Source of the DNA: Pseudomonas indica NBRC 103045 | GTDB taxonomy: Bacteria; Pseudomonadota; Gammaproteobacteria; Pseudomonadales; Pseudomonadaceae | Direction of reading: 5' to 3' | DNA: 64,000 nt | Assembly: GCF_002091635.1 (NCBI RefSeq) | Contig: NZ_BDAC01000001.1 | Location: 1-64,000, forward strand | Shown: positions 1-8,168 of the stretch, in pieces | Numbering within the stretch: the stretch's first letter is position 1 | Layout of the letters: every line of letters starts with the position of its first letter | Position numbers and translations under genes: made by a program | Notes under the pieces: model-generated | Database searches by the model: none | Seen by the model: only the letters and a program-made list of their open reading frames with translations | Told to the model about the DNA's origin: nothing

Positions 1-180
1 GCCGCGAGAGCCGTGATTGGCCAGGGATAGTCCTTCGCGGGGGCAGCCGAGGTCGGGCCCCCGGAGCGGCGATGGAGCGAGGGAACCCCGGCGAAGCCGG
101 GGCAAGCCCTCTTGGTTACCTTCTGGGGCGACTGCCAGAAGTAACTCGCCGGGGGGCGAAACAAGAAGTCTCTACTGAAC
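1..180 (+). other. Left-edge repeat-like fragment with hairpin, open reading frame from outside the window
   Basis: One plus-strand frame is open from the window edge through this stretch and runs on into the VOC gene, so it carries no stop of its own. At about 115-148 there is an imperfect stem: GTTACCTTCTGG pairs with CCAGAAGTAAC across an 8-nt loop. Translated, the region gives a low-complexity Arg/Gly-rich peptide ending in VTRRGAK. I recall similar short peptides from dispersed Proteobacterial repeats, but cannot verify that here. No start codon with a ribosome binding site is evident. I treat it as the tail of a dispersed repeat or a degraded ORF rather than a gene. Confidence 0.3.
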
Positions 181-259
181 TCAGTAATCGGTTTGGCTCA
201 GGACCTTCCAGCAACACCTACTGCAGACAGACCAACTTATTCACCCAATTCGGCATCGT

Positions 260-283
260 CGGGCGAATGAATTCGTCCCTACA
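260..283. repeat. REP-like copy of the GGGCGAATGAATTCG repeat
   Basis: The sequence GGGCGAATGAATTCGTCCCT is a near-copy of the GAATTCATTCGCC-type repeat also present around 3283-3310, 9601-9626 and 9769-9794. It lies in the intergenic region before the VOC gene. Confidence 0.6.
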
Positions 284-293
284 GAACACAACA

Positions 294-317
294 CTGCTGA
301 CAGTAAGCTGTCAGCAG
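294..317. other. Perfect 10-bp inverted repeat upstream of the VOC gene
   Basis: CTGCTGACAG (294-303) and CTGTCAGCAG (308-317) are exact reverse complements separated by four bases, TAAG. As RNA this would be a very stable hairpin about 70 nt before the VOC start codon. No T-tract follows (the next bases are Cs), so it is not a classical terminator. It could be an operator, an mRNA stabiliser or part of a repeat. Confidence 0.6.
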
Positions 318-386
318 CCCCCCATTAAGGTGCTCCCCGTAACGGCGCTCGCCGAGCGCCGCCCCACCGAGATCAAGGAGAGCATC

Positions 387-752
387 ATGCACGCCATTCA
401 CTGGTTCGATCTGTACGTCAACGACTTCCAACGCGCCCGCCGCTTCTATGAAACCGCCCTCGATGTGTCCCTGGAGGTGATCGACGGCATGGGCGGACGC
501 ATGGGCCTGTTTCCCGCCGATCATGAGAACGGCGTCGGCGGCAGTATCGTAGAATCGCCGGACCATCAGGCCGGCGCCGGCGGTACGCGCGTCTACCTGA
601 ACGCCGAAGGCAAGCTGGACGCGGTCCTCGACCGGGTGCCCAGTGCCGGCGGCGAAGTCCTGCAACCCAGGACCTCCATCGCCCCGCACGGCTTCATCGC
701 CGTGATCAAGGACAGCGAAGGCAACCCGGTCGGCCTGCACAGCATGAGCTGA
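387..752 (+). CDS. VOC-family (glyoxalase/bleomycin-resistance fold) protein
   Basis: A 121-residue protein of the vicinal-oxygen-chelate superfamily. The start MHAIHWFDLYVNDFQRARRF shows the usual first beta strand followed by the 'D..RA..FYE' helix, and the end 'I.DSEGNPVGLHS' is the typical final strand with the metal/substrate-side Glu-Gly-Asn turn. Length fits a single VOC module pair. The start at 387 is preferred over the much longer open frame because AAGGAG sits just upstream at 375-380 and family homology begins there. The substrate cannot be told from sequence. A WYL regulator follows after 41 nt on the same strand and is probably co-transcribed. YciI/PhnB-like relatives are alternatives. 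Confidence 0.85.
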   Translation: MHAIHWFDLYVNDFQRARRFYETALDVSLEVIDGMGGRMGLFPADHENGVGGSIVESPDHQAGAGGTRVYLNAEGKLDAVLDRVPSAGGEVLQPRTSIAPHGFIAVIKDSEGNPVGLHSMS

Positions 753-793
753 CCGCCAGGATTCCCGGCATAGAGGCCGGATCAGGAGAGACG

Positions 794-1495
794 ATGAGGC
801 GCGCCGACCGACTGTTCCAGATCGTGCAGTTCCTGCGCAGCCGCCGGCTGACCACCGCGCAGTGGCTGGCCGAGCGGCTGGAAGTGTCGGTGCGCACCAT
901 TTACCGCGACATCCAGGACTTGTCCCTGTCCGGCGTGCCCATCGAGGGCGAGGCCGGCGTGGGTTACGTGCTGCGCCACACCATGGACTTGCCGCCGCTG
1001 ATGTTCGACCGCGACGAGATCGAAGCCATGGTGATCGGCGCGCGCATGGTCCAGGCCTGGGCCGATCCCGCCTTGCAGCGGGCGGCGCAGTCGGCGCTGG
1101 CGAAAATCCACGGCGTGCTGCCGGCCAGCCTGCGCGACGAACTCAACGGCAACCGCCTGTTCGCCCCCAGTGGGCGCCCCTTCGCCAACCACTGGATCGG
1201 CACCTTCCGCCAGGCCATCCGCGAACGACGCAAGCTCTGGCTGACCTACCGCAGCGAGAGCGAAGCCATCACCCAGCGCTGCATCTGGCCGCTCGGCCTG
1301 TTCTTCTGGGGACAGGTCTGGACCTTGTCCACCTGGTGCGAGCTACGCGGTGACTTCCGCAACTTCCGCATCGACCGGGTGATCGACCTCAACCCGCAGG
1401 ACGAGCACTACCCGCTGGAACCGGGCAAGCGCCTGGAGGACTTCCTCGCCCAGTACGTCGACCCGGCGACCTTCGCGCCAGCATTCAAATCCTGA
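794..1495 (+). CDS. YafY-type transcriptional regulator (HTH_11 plus WYL domain)
   Basis: A 233-residue DeoR/YafY-like regulator. Residues 1-60 form a winged helix-turn-helix: 'RADRLFQIVQFLRSRR' then 'TTAQWLAERLEVSVRTIYRDIQDL'. From about 135 to 205 there is a WYL-type ligand-binding domain, with 'RRKLWLTYRSES...' and 'CIWPLGLFFWGQVWTLSTWCELR.DFRNFRIDRV'. WYL domains are thought to bind small ligands or nucleic acid. A ribosome binding site AGGAGAG lies at 783-789. It follows the VOC gene closely, and a common pairing in Pseudomonas is a YafY regulator with the VOC gene it controls; that relation is inferred here. Confidence 0.85.
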   Translation: MRRADRLFQIVQFLRSRRLTTAQWLAERLEVSVRTIYRDIQDLSLSGVPIEGEAGVGYVLRHTMDLPPLMFDRDEIEAMVIGARMVQAWADPALQRAAQSALAKIHGVLPASLRDELNGNRLFAPSGRPFANHWIGTFRQAIRERRKLWLTYRSESEAITQRCIWPLGLFFWGQVWTLSTWCELRGDFRNFRIDRVIDLNPQDEHYPLEPGKRLEDFLAQYVDPATFAPAFKS

Positions 1496-1520
1496 AAGGC
1501 CTAAGTTGAATGGTGCAACG

Positions 1521-1546
1521 GCGAAGCGCACAGTATGGCGCTTCGC
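1521..1546. other. Perfect 9-bp stem-loop between the WYL regulator and the amidotransferase-like gene
   Basis: GCGAAGCGC (1521-1529) pairs perfectly with GCGCTTCGC (1538-1546) over an 8-nt loop. It sits between the regulator stop and the ribosome binding site (AAAGGA, 1556-1561) of the next gene. There is no T-run, so it is more likely an mRNA structure or weak attenuator than an intrinsic terminator. Confidence 0.55.
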
Positions 1547-1568
1547 GGCCCCCAGAAAGGATTTCGAC

Positions 1569-2270
1569 ATGCGCAGTCTCCGCTTCGGCCTGATCGGCGA
1601 TCACGATCCCGATGTCACCGCCCACCGGGCGATTCCCCTGGCGTTCGATCTCGCGGCGACCACGCTGGACCTCCCCCTCGAAGCCGAATGGCTGCCCACC
1701 GAGCGCATCGACAGCACCGGATGCCTGGCCGATTTCGATGGTCTCTGGTGCGTCCCCGCCAGCCCCTATCGCAACACCGACGGCGCCCTCCTCGCCATTC
1801 GCCATGCCCGCGAAACCGGTGCGCCATTCCTCGGCACCTGCGGCGGCTTCCAACATGCTCTGCTGGAATATGCCCGGAGCGTGCTCGGCTGGAGCGACGC
1901 CGCTCATGCGGAACTCGACCCGGAAGGCACCCGGCTGGTGATCCAGCCACTGGCCTGCGCCCTGGTGGAAGCCGTCGGCCCGGTGCGTTTCGTCGCCGAC
2001 AGCCGCCTGGCCCGCGCCTACGGCGCCCTGGAGGCGGAGGAAGGCTACCGCTGCCGTTTCGGCCTCAACCCGGCGTTCCGCGAGGCGCTGACTGATGGCC
2101 CGCTGCGTATCACAGCCACCGATGACCAGGGCGATGCCCGGGGCATCGAGCTGGAGGACCATCCGTTCTTCGTCGCCACCCTGTTCCAGCCGGAGCGCGC
2201 CGCCCTGGCCGGCCGACTGCCCCCGGTGGTGCGGGCGTTCGTCGAGGCGGCGGCCGAACGGCGAGGGTGA
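1569..2270 (+). CDS. CTP-synthase C-terminal-region-related protein (class I glutamine amidotransferase fold)
   Basis: A 233-residue stand-alone class I amidotransferase-like protein resembling the glutaminase half of CTP synthase. The nucleophile elbow is present as GTCGGFQH (Cys91), matching the G-x-C-G-G-x-Q pattern. Near the end, where glutaminases have F-x-H-P-E, this protein has LFQPER (Gln207-Pro-Glu209), so the catalytic His is replaced by Gln. That fits a known family annotated as 'CTP synthase C-terminal region-related (seleno)protein', whose function is unknown. The start at 1569 is preferred over 1506 because AAAGGA lies directly upstream and MRSLRFGLIGDHDPDV is the natural first strand. 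No synthase partner domain is nearby. Confidence 0.8.
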   Translation: MRSLRFGLIGDHDPDVTAHRAIPLAFDLAATTLDLPLEAEWLPTERIDSTGCLADFDGLWCVPASPYRNTDGALLAIRHARETGAPFLGTCGGFQHALLEYARSVLGWSDAAHAELDPEGTRLVIQPLACALVEAVGPVRFVADSRLARAYGALEAEEGYRCRFGLNPAFREALTDGPLRITATDDQGDARGIELEDHPFFVATLFQPERAALAGRLPPVVRAFVEAAAERRG

Positions 2271-2356
2271 CCGCTCTCACGCTCCGGATGTAAGCGGCTG
2301 GCAGGGTATCGAGCCGCGTGCTACATAGGCGGCATCTCCGCACGGATGCCATCCTT

Positions 2357-3124
2357 ATGCCTCTACTCGCTCTGCTAGTCATCGCCTGCCAGGTCGCCTG
2401 CGGCCTGCACGTGGTCCGCACCGGCCAGGAACGCTACTGGCTGTTCCTGATCATCAGCCTTCCCGGCCTCGGCTGCCTCATCTACTTTCTCGGCATCATG
2501 CTGCCGGACATCCTCGGCAGCCGCACCGGCCGCCGCGCGGTGAACCGCCTGCACGACCACATCGACCCGGAACGCCACCTGCGGGCGCTGCGCGACGAGC
2601 TGAGCCTGCGTGATACCCACGAAAGCCGCGTGCAATTGGCCGACGAACTGGCCCGGCTGGAGCGCTTCGCCGAAGCCGGCGAACACTATCAGGCAGCGCT
2701 GCGTGGCATGCATGAACAGGACCCGTCGATTCTCCTCGGACTGGCCCGCGCCCAGTTCGGCCAGGGCGATGCCCTGGGTTGCCGGCTCAGCCTGGAGCGC
2801 CTGATCCAGCACAACCCGCAGTACCGGTCGGCGGACGGCCATTTGCTGTACGCCCGCGCCCTCGACCAGCTCGGCGAAACCGCCAAGGCTGAAGAGGAAT
2901 ACGGCGCCCTGGCCAGCTACTACGCCGGGCCGGAAGCACGTTATCACTATGCCCAGATGCTCATCCGCCTGGACCGTACCGGCGAAGCGCGCACCCTGCT
3001 GGAGCAGATCGAAGCCTACGCCCGCCGCGCCCCACGCCATTACCGCAACCTGCATCAGCACTGGCTGAACCTGACCCGCCAGACGCTGAAAGCGCTGGAT
3101 ACGCCGGAGCGGAAACAGGCCTGA
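2357..3124 (+). CDS. TPR-repeat inner-membrane protein
   Basis: About 255 residues. Two hydrophobic helices sit at the N-terminus (roughly residues 1-16, and 28-50 around 'LFLIISLPGLGCLIYFLGIML'). A cytoplasmic or periplasmic tail follows with tetratricopeptide-like helix pairs, for example 'ELARLERFAEAGEHYQAALRG', 'LLGLARAQFGQGD' and 'LYARALDQLGETAKAEEEYGAL'. TPRs mediate protein contacts; no specific partner can be named. The start is uncertain: GTG at 2318 would add 13 residues, and neither candidate has a convincing ribosome binding site. It is followed by a REP-rich intergenic region. Confidence 0.75.
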   Translation: MPLLALLVIACQVACGLHVVRTGQERYWLFLIISLPGLGCLIYFLGIMLPDILGSRTGRRAVNRLHDHIDPERHLRALRDELSLRDTHESRVQLADELARLERFAEAGEHYQAALRGMHEQDPSILLGLARAQFGQGDALGCRLSLERLIQHNPQYRSADGHLLYARALDQLGETAKAEEEYGALASYYAGPEARYHYAQMLIRLDRTGEARTLLEQIEAYARRAPRHYRNLHQHWLNLTRQTLKALDTPERKQA

Positions 3125-3145
3125 GTCAGACGTTGCACTGTTTCT

Positions 3146-3380
3146 GTAAGAGCCAGCTCTGCTGGCGATTCGTGCGTTCGACGATACTCCGCTTCGCGAG
3201 CAGAGTTCGCTCCTACAAGGCAAGGCGCTGCTGCACATAACGCCGTAGCCCGAATAAGCGCCAGCGCAATCCGGGCTACAGGTGTAGGGGCGAATTCATC
3301 CGCCCGACGGGGCCTTATGAGCAGATAAATCCCCCACACCGCCCCGCTTCCGTAGGAGCCAGCTCTGCTGGCGAAGCGTT
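3146..3380. repeat. Cluster of REP-type palindromic repeats
   Basis: Three repeat types are packed between convergent genes. (a) GTAAGAGCCAGCTCTGCTGG at 3146 and the inverted counterpart ending GTTCGCTCCTAC near 3225 form a BIME-like pair; another copy of the first arm is at about 3351-3376. (b) GTAGCCCGAATAAGCGCC...CCGGGCTAC at 3245-3279 is a self-complementary unit. (c) GTAGGGGCGAATTCATCCGC is at about 3284-3303. These match the style of Pseudomonas REP elements. No transposase gene is adjacent. The remainder of 3125-3404 shows nothing else recognisable. Confidence 0.8.
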
Positions 3381-3404
3381 TAACCTGCCACTCGCCTAAC
3401 CCCG

Positions 3405-4340
3405 CTAACGCTCCGCTTCGTCGACAGGCAACACTGTCACCCGCACCTCCGGGTCATGGCTGCCGCCGCCGAGGATCACCCCGCGCAGCGGTGAGACATC
3501 GGAGAAGTCGCGTCCCCAGGCCAGGGTGATGTGTTCCAGATTCGGCAGCACGGCATTGGTCGGGTCGAAGTCCACCCAACCGAAACGCGGGCAATACACC
3601 GACACCCAGGCATGCGAGGCGTCGGCGCCGATCAGGCGGGGCTGGCCAGGGGGTGGCTGGGTCAGCAGGTAGCCACTGACGTAGCGGGCCGCCAACCCAC
3701 GGGAGCGCAGACAGGCGAGCATCAGATGGGCGAAGTCCTGACAGACGCCACGGCGCTTTTCCAACACTTCCAACAACGGCGTCGCCACCTGGGTGGCGGC
3801 CGGGTCGAAGGTGAAGTCGGTGAATATCTTACGCATCAACGCGTCTACCGCCTGCAACAACGGCCGGCCGGGCGTGAAGCAGTCGTCGGCGAACAGCACG
3901 AAGGCATGCTTTATCCGCACCGCCGGCGATTCGAAGCGGAAGCGGCTGGCTTCCAGGCGCTCGGTATTCAGGGGCTGGCCGCTGTAGCCGAGGCTGTCAC
4001 GCGCGCTTTCCCAGGACGGCGAGGTGGCGAGATCAATGGCCGGCCGGGCCAGCACTTCCACCTCCAGACGCGCGCCGACTTCGAGTTCGCCGTGAGGACG
4101 CTCGAAGGCCAGGCGGGTCAGCGGATTGCCGAACACGTCCTGCTCGTCTCGCCGCCGAGTCGGTTCCGGACTGATCGTCAGTTGCCGACTCAGACAGTGC
4201 TGCCAGGAGCTTTCGCGTGGCCACAGGTGCGCCAGTTGCTGCGCCAGGGAGACCGGCGCGGCGTAGCGGTAGTGGGTATCGTGCATGACCCGATAGCGGG
4301 CGCTGGCCACAGCATCGGAGCGTTTATCGGAAGAAGTCAT
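3405..4340 (-). CDS. Transglutaminase-like cysteine protease/transglutaminase family protein
   Basis: A 311-residue protein with an N-terminal bacterial transglutaminase beta domain ('RYRVMHDTHYRYAAPVSLAQ', residues 15-95) followed by a transglutaminase-like core. The catalytic triad is visible: Cys200 in 'KRRGVCQDFAHL', His243 in 'DASHAWVSVY' and an Asp in 'GWVDFDPTN'. There is no signal peptide, so it is likely cytoplasmic. Its ATG overlaps the stop of the upstream ATP-grasp/alpha-E gene as ATGA, implying translational coupling. Iyer and colleagues described such gene neighbourhoods as putative peptide-forming amidoligase systems, in which the transglutaminase could act as peptidase or cross-linker. 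The substrate is unknown. Confidence 0.87.
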   Translation of the reverse strand: MTSSDKRSDAVASARYRVMHDTHYRYAAPVSLAQQLAHLWPRESSWQHCLSRQLTISPEPTRRRDEQDVFGNPLTRLAFERPHGELEVGARLEVEVLARPAIDLATSPSWESARDSLGYSGQPLNTERLEASRFRFESPAVRIKHAFVLFADDCFTPGRPLLQAVDALMRKIFTDFTFDPAATQVATPLLEVLEKRRGVCQDFAHLMLACLRSRGLAARYVSGYLLTQPPPGQPRLIGADASHAWVSVYCPRFGWVDFDPTNAVLPNLEHITLAWGRDFSDVSPLRGVILGGGSHDPEVRVTVLPVDEAER

Positions 4341-6817
4341 AGCGAAACCGTCTGCTGGCTGGCATCGACGTGGGCGAAATAGCGCAGGGTGAGACGATCG
4401 GAAAGCTGTCCGGCCGCCTCGGCGATTTCCCGCAGCAGGTCGCCCAGCCCGTCGAGCACGGCGCGCATTCCGGCTTCACCGAACAGCGGGCTGTCGAGGG
4501 TGCCCAGGTCCACGGCGCGCAGGCGTTCGCCGAGCAGATCGAGGCCCACTTCCGGCGGACCGCCGAAGTCGTCACTGAGCTGCTGCAGCGCGCGTTTCAG
4601 CTCGCTTAACTGGAACGACACGGCATGCGGGTTCTGCTCGTCGAGCAGCAGCAGGTCGAGCACCGGGATCAACTGCGGCGCGGCCTGGTAGCGCGAGCGG
4701 TAGGTGATGGTGCTGTTACCCAGCTCCAGCAGCCATTCGAGGCCGGCCTGGTCCTGCGCGGCGCGTCCGAGGAGGAACCCGGCGATGGCTTCGGCGAGGA
4801 ACTGCAGGCGCTCGATGCGCCGGCCGATCATCAGGAAACGCCAGCCGTCGTCGCGGGTCATGTCATCCAGGGCGAAACCGGACAGCGCCGAGAGCGACAT
4901 CAGCAAACGGTTGAGGAAATCCAGCAGCTCGCCGAGATCGCCTTCGTCGCGTTCGAGCAAGTGGGTCTCGCGCTGGATTTCCACCAGCGCATGCCAGTTC
5001 TCCCGCGACAACCGCCCACGTACCTGGGCTGCCGAGCCGTTCAGGCGCTGCAGGTTGGCGCGCAGGCTGAACGGCCAGTCCTCGCCGATCAAGGCCTGGA
5101 ACAACCGCGTTTCCAGCTCGCCTTCGCCGGGCAAGAGGTCGAGCTGCGCCGCCAGATCAACGGCAGCCTCCAGCGCCAGCGGCTCGTCGTCGTCATCCAC
5201 GTAGCGAACAAGGATCACTCGCAGCAGGCGGCTGATGTCATCGCAGCGCTCGGCGTAACGACCGAACCAGAACAGGTTTTCCACTACCCGCGACGGCAGG
5301 TAAGGGTCGCGCCGCACGATGTCCTGCACGCCCAGCGGGCGCGGACGCAGCGGCTCGCCGAGGGCTTCGCGGCCGGCCAGCACCCAGGTGTCCTTGCTGC
5401 CGCCGCCGCTCTGCATGGCCACCACGTCGGCACCGGCCTCGGCGGCGACGCGGGTTAGCCCGCCGGGAAGCACGCGGTAGCCATCGGCGCTGGCCACCGC
5501 ATAGACGCGCATGCCGATGGCGCGCGATTGCAGGCAGTCGTCCTGCCAGACCGGCGCCTGGGACAGTTGCGCCACTTCCTGAGCCACATAGGCATAGGGC
5601 CGCGCCCGCAGGCGCGCAGCCAGCTTGGCCAGCCCGGCTTCGTCGAGGCTGTTGGCGAACACCGGGGCGAAACTCTGCGAGGGAAAGGCCGGCAGCACCA
5701 GCAGATCGGCGAGTTTGTCCAGCGCCTGCTCCAGCACCGGCGGCTCGCCGCACCACCAGGTCGCAATGGAGGGCAGCAACAGTTCATCGCCAAACAGGTG
5801 CTGCTGGATCTTCGGCAAAAAGCCGAGCAGACCCGGCGACTCCAGCACCCCGGAGCCCAGCGCGTTGGCCACCAGCACCCTCCCCTGGCGCACCGCTTCG
5901 AGCAGGCCGGGCACACCGAGGGCCGAGTCGCTGCGCAACTCCAGCGGATCGCAGAAATCGTCGTCCAGCCGGCGCAGCAGCGCATGCACGCGGCGCAGGC
6001 CGCCGAGGGTCTTCAGATAGAGGGTGGCGTCGCGCACCGTCAGGTCGTGGCCCTCCACCAGCGGGAAGCCCAGGTGGCGGGCCAAGTACAGGTGCTCGAA
6101 GTAGGTCTCGTTGAAGCGCCCCGGCGTCAGCAGGACGACCAGCGGCGTTTCCCCCGTATCGCAGGGCGCCTGGCTGACCAGGGTCTCGCGCAGGGTGCGG
6201 AAGTAGCTCGCCAGGTGCTGCACACGCAGTTCGCGGAACAACTCGGGGAAGGTACGCGAAATGATCTGCCGGTTTTCCAGGGCATAGCCGGCACCGGAAG
6301 GGGTCTGGGTGCGGTCGGCGATGACCCACCAGCGACCATCCGGTGCACGGCGCAGGTCCGCCGCATAGACATGCAGGAAGGTCCCGCCCGGTGGCTGGAT
6401 GCCCTGGCAGGGCCAGAGGAAATTGTTGTGGCCGAACACCAGTTCGGTCGGCAGCAGCCCCTCGCGCAGCAGCCGCTGCGGGCCATAGAGGTCGGCCAGG
6501 ACCGTATCCAGCAGGCGCGCCCGCTGCGCCACGCCAGTGGCGATGCCGCGCCACTCTTCGGCGTCGATCAGGTTCGGCAGCAGGTCCAACTCCCAAGGCC
6601 GGTCGGTGCCCTTGGGGTCGGCGTAGACGTTGTAGGTGATGCCGTTTTCCTGGATCTGCCGCGCCACCAGCGCCTGGCGCTGGCTCAGCTGCGCCGGGTT
6701 GCTGTGCATCAGGTGCTGGTGGAACCGACGCCAATGGGGACGGACTTGGCCGCTGGCGTCGAGCAGTTCGTGGTAGGCCCGCGTGTCGTGCGGGAGGGCG
6801 GCGAGCAGATCGGGCAT
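4337..6817 (-). CDS. Circularly permuted ATP-grasp / alpha-E domain fusion protein
   Basis: An 826-residue fusion of two proteins that are often separate genes. Residues 1 to about 480 form a circularly permuted type 2 ATP-grasp ligase (DUF404/407 type), with landmarks 'NGITYNVYADPKGTDRPWELD', 'ADRTQTPSGAGYALENR' and 'LVVLLTPGRFNETYFEHLYLA'. Residues about 510-826 form the helical alpha-E domain (DUF403), starting 'SRVVENLFWFGRYAERCDDISRLLRVI'. ATP-grasp enzymes form amide bonds through acyl-phosphate intermediates, so a peptide ligase role is likely. The start was placed at MPDLLAALPH because the upstream 73 residues look non-coding. A transglutaminase follows with a 4-nt overlap. Confidence 0.88.
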   Translation of the reverse strand: MPDLLAALPHDTRAYHELLDASGQVRPHWRRFHQHLMHSNPAQLSQRQALVARQIQENGITYNVYADPKGTDRPWELDLLPNLIDAEEWRGIATGVAQRARLLDTVLADLYGPQRLLREGLLPTELVFGHNNFLWPCQGIQPPGGTFLHVYAADLRRAPDGRWWVIADRTQTPSGAGYALENRQIISRTFPELFRELRVQHLASYFRTLRETLVSQAPCDTGETPLVVLLTPGRFNETYFEHLYLARHLGFPLVEGHDLTVRDATLYLKTLGGLRRVHALLRRLDDDFCDPLELRSDSALGVPGLLEAVRQGRVLVANALGSGVLESPGLLGFLPKIQQHLFGDELLLPSIATWWCGEPPVLEQALDKLADLLVLPAFPSQSFAPVFANSLDEAGLAKLAARLRARPYAYVAQEVAQLSQAPVWQDDCLQSRAIGMRVYAVASADGYRVLPGGLTRVAAEAGADVVAMQSGGGSKDTWVLAGREALGEPLRPRPLGVQDIVRRDPYLPSRVVENLFWFGRYAERCDDISRLLRVILVRYVDDDDEPLALEAAVDLAAQLDLLPGEGELETRLFQALIGEDWPFSLRANLQRLNGSAAQVRGRLSRENWHALVEIQRETHLLERDEGDLGELLDFLNRLLMSLSALSGFALDDMTRDDGWRFLMIGRRIERLQFLAEAIAGFLLGRAAQDQAGLEWLLELGNSTITYRSRYQAAPQLIPVLDLLLLDEQNPHAVSFQLSELKRALQQLSDDFGGPPEVGLDLLGERLRAVDLGTLDSPLFGEAGMRAVLDGLGDLLREIAEAAGQLSDRLTLRYFAHVDASQQTVSL

Positions 6818-7049
6818 CGGTGACTCGGAGGCAGTGTCTCGTGGGTGCGCAGGGCGCAAAGCGTCCGCCGGACTGGAATCAGTCGCCGCTGGGGAACGGC
6901 TCGAGACTATAGACCCTGGACGCCATCCAGGCAGCGCAAGAGTTATGCCATCGATCCAGCAGTGCCACGCCGTATTGGCACCGCGTGCGCGCCCCATGAC
7001 GGAGCACAGCCCTACCATGGCGCACCGCCTCCGCACGAAAACAGGGCGA

Positions 7050-8168
7050 CTACGAGCAGCCGCCCTCCAGGCTGGCGATCCAGCGCCGCACCAGCTCCAC
7101 GCCTTCCGCGTGCGCGGTGGAACGGCCCAGCTCCGGCATCATCGCGCTGGGGTCGAGGCTTTCCAGGCGGTAGATAAGGATCGAGTCGCCCGGGGCGCCG
7201 GGCTGGATATCGACCAGGCGATTGCCGGAACCCTTGCCGGCCGCCACTGGCTGCTTGCAACGGCCGTAGCGGATGCCGAAGGGGGTCGCCGGGTCGAGCA
7301 GCAGCCCGGACGTGCGCGCTGGCCCCTGTGGGTTGTGGCAGTGCGAGCAGTTGGCGTCCAGGTAGCTGCGGGCCTGCTGTTCCAGACTCTCGCCGGCGCG
7401 CGGCTGGCCGAACAAGGCATTCTGCGGAACGCCGGCCAGCCCAGCCGGCAAACCCTCGAGCAGGCCGCGTTGTTGCCAGTGAACGAGCTGGTTATCCACA
7501 CCGTCGGCATAGGCGAAGTCTTTGTTCAGGTGCCTCGCCTTCGGCCCCAGCGGCTGAATACCCAAGCCGTGACGTTCTTCGTGACAACCGGCGCACTGGT
7601 TGGCATCGGGTACCTGGTAGTCCACCGCCAGCGTCTGCCCCGCATCACTCACCAGCGTCATCGCCTCGCTGGCGCCGGCCCACTCCAGGCGGGCATCGCG
7701 CTGATCCGCATCCCAGACATAAGGCAGCGCCACCCAGCCATCCCGCTGATGCAGCAGGATACGCGTCTCCACCAGGCGCACCCGCTTCAGGTCGAGGCCA
7801 CGTTGCGGGTCGTAGACCGACAGGTTGGTGCGCAACAGGCCGCCCTGCTCGTCCTTCGGGTAGTAGAAGGTCTTGGTCAGCACCGTGCCGACCGGGTAGT
7901 CGAAACGCGCCTCGGCATAGACCGCCGCCTCCCCCTTCGGCATCCAGACGGTGCGCATCTTGTGCGCGTAGTCGCTGAACAGCGGCGTGTTGAGGTCGTA
8001 CGGCAACACCTCGGCATTCTGCTGCAGATGGCCGTCCACCCTGTGCAGCATGCCCCAGGCGGACAGGGTTTCCGGGTAATCCTCGCCCTGCGGCAGGTAC
8101 AGCGGCGCCGGCGCTTCGCCACAGGCAGCGAGCAACAGGCCGGCGAGCAGCGACAGCAGGCCCTTCAT
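7050..8168 (-). CDS. SO2930-family diheme c-type cytochrome lipoprotein
   Basis: A 372-residue exported lipoprotein. The signal ends in the lipobox LAAC with Cys16. Two heme c attachment motifs are visible, CAGCH at 192-196 and CSHCH at 274-278, as expected for this diheme family. The C-terminal part includes 'MMPELGR', offering a candidate axial Met. It probably shuttles electrons at the outer or inner membrane periplasmic face. Its ATG overlaps the stop of the upstream beta-helix lipoprotein by 4 nt (ATGA). The same two-gene pairing is known from Shewanella and many gamma-proteobacteria, but the redox partner and substrate are not established. Confidence 0.87.
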   Translation of the reverse strand: MKGLLSLLAGLLLAACGEAPAPLYLPQGEDYPETLSAWGMLHRVDGHLQQNAEVLPYDLNTPLFSDYAHKMRTVWMPKGEAAVYAEARFDYPVGTVLTKTFYYPKDEQGGLLRTNLSVYDPQRGLDLKRVRLVETRILLHQRDGWVALPYVWDADQRDARLEWAGASEAMTLVSDAGQTLAVDYQVPDANQCAGCHEERHGLGIQPLGPKARHLNKDFAYADGVDNQLVHWQQRGLLEGLPAGLAGVPQNALFGQPRAGESLEQQARSYLDANCSHCHNPQGPARTSGLLLDPATPFGIRYGRCKQPVAAGKGSGNRLVDIQPGAPGDSILIYRLESLDPSAMMPELGRSTAHAEGVELVRRWIASLEGGCS

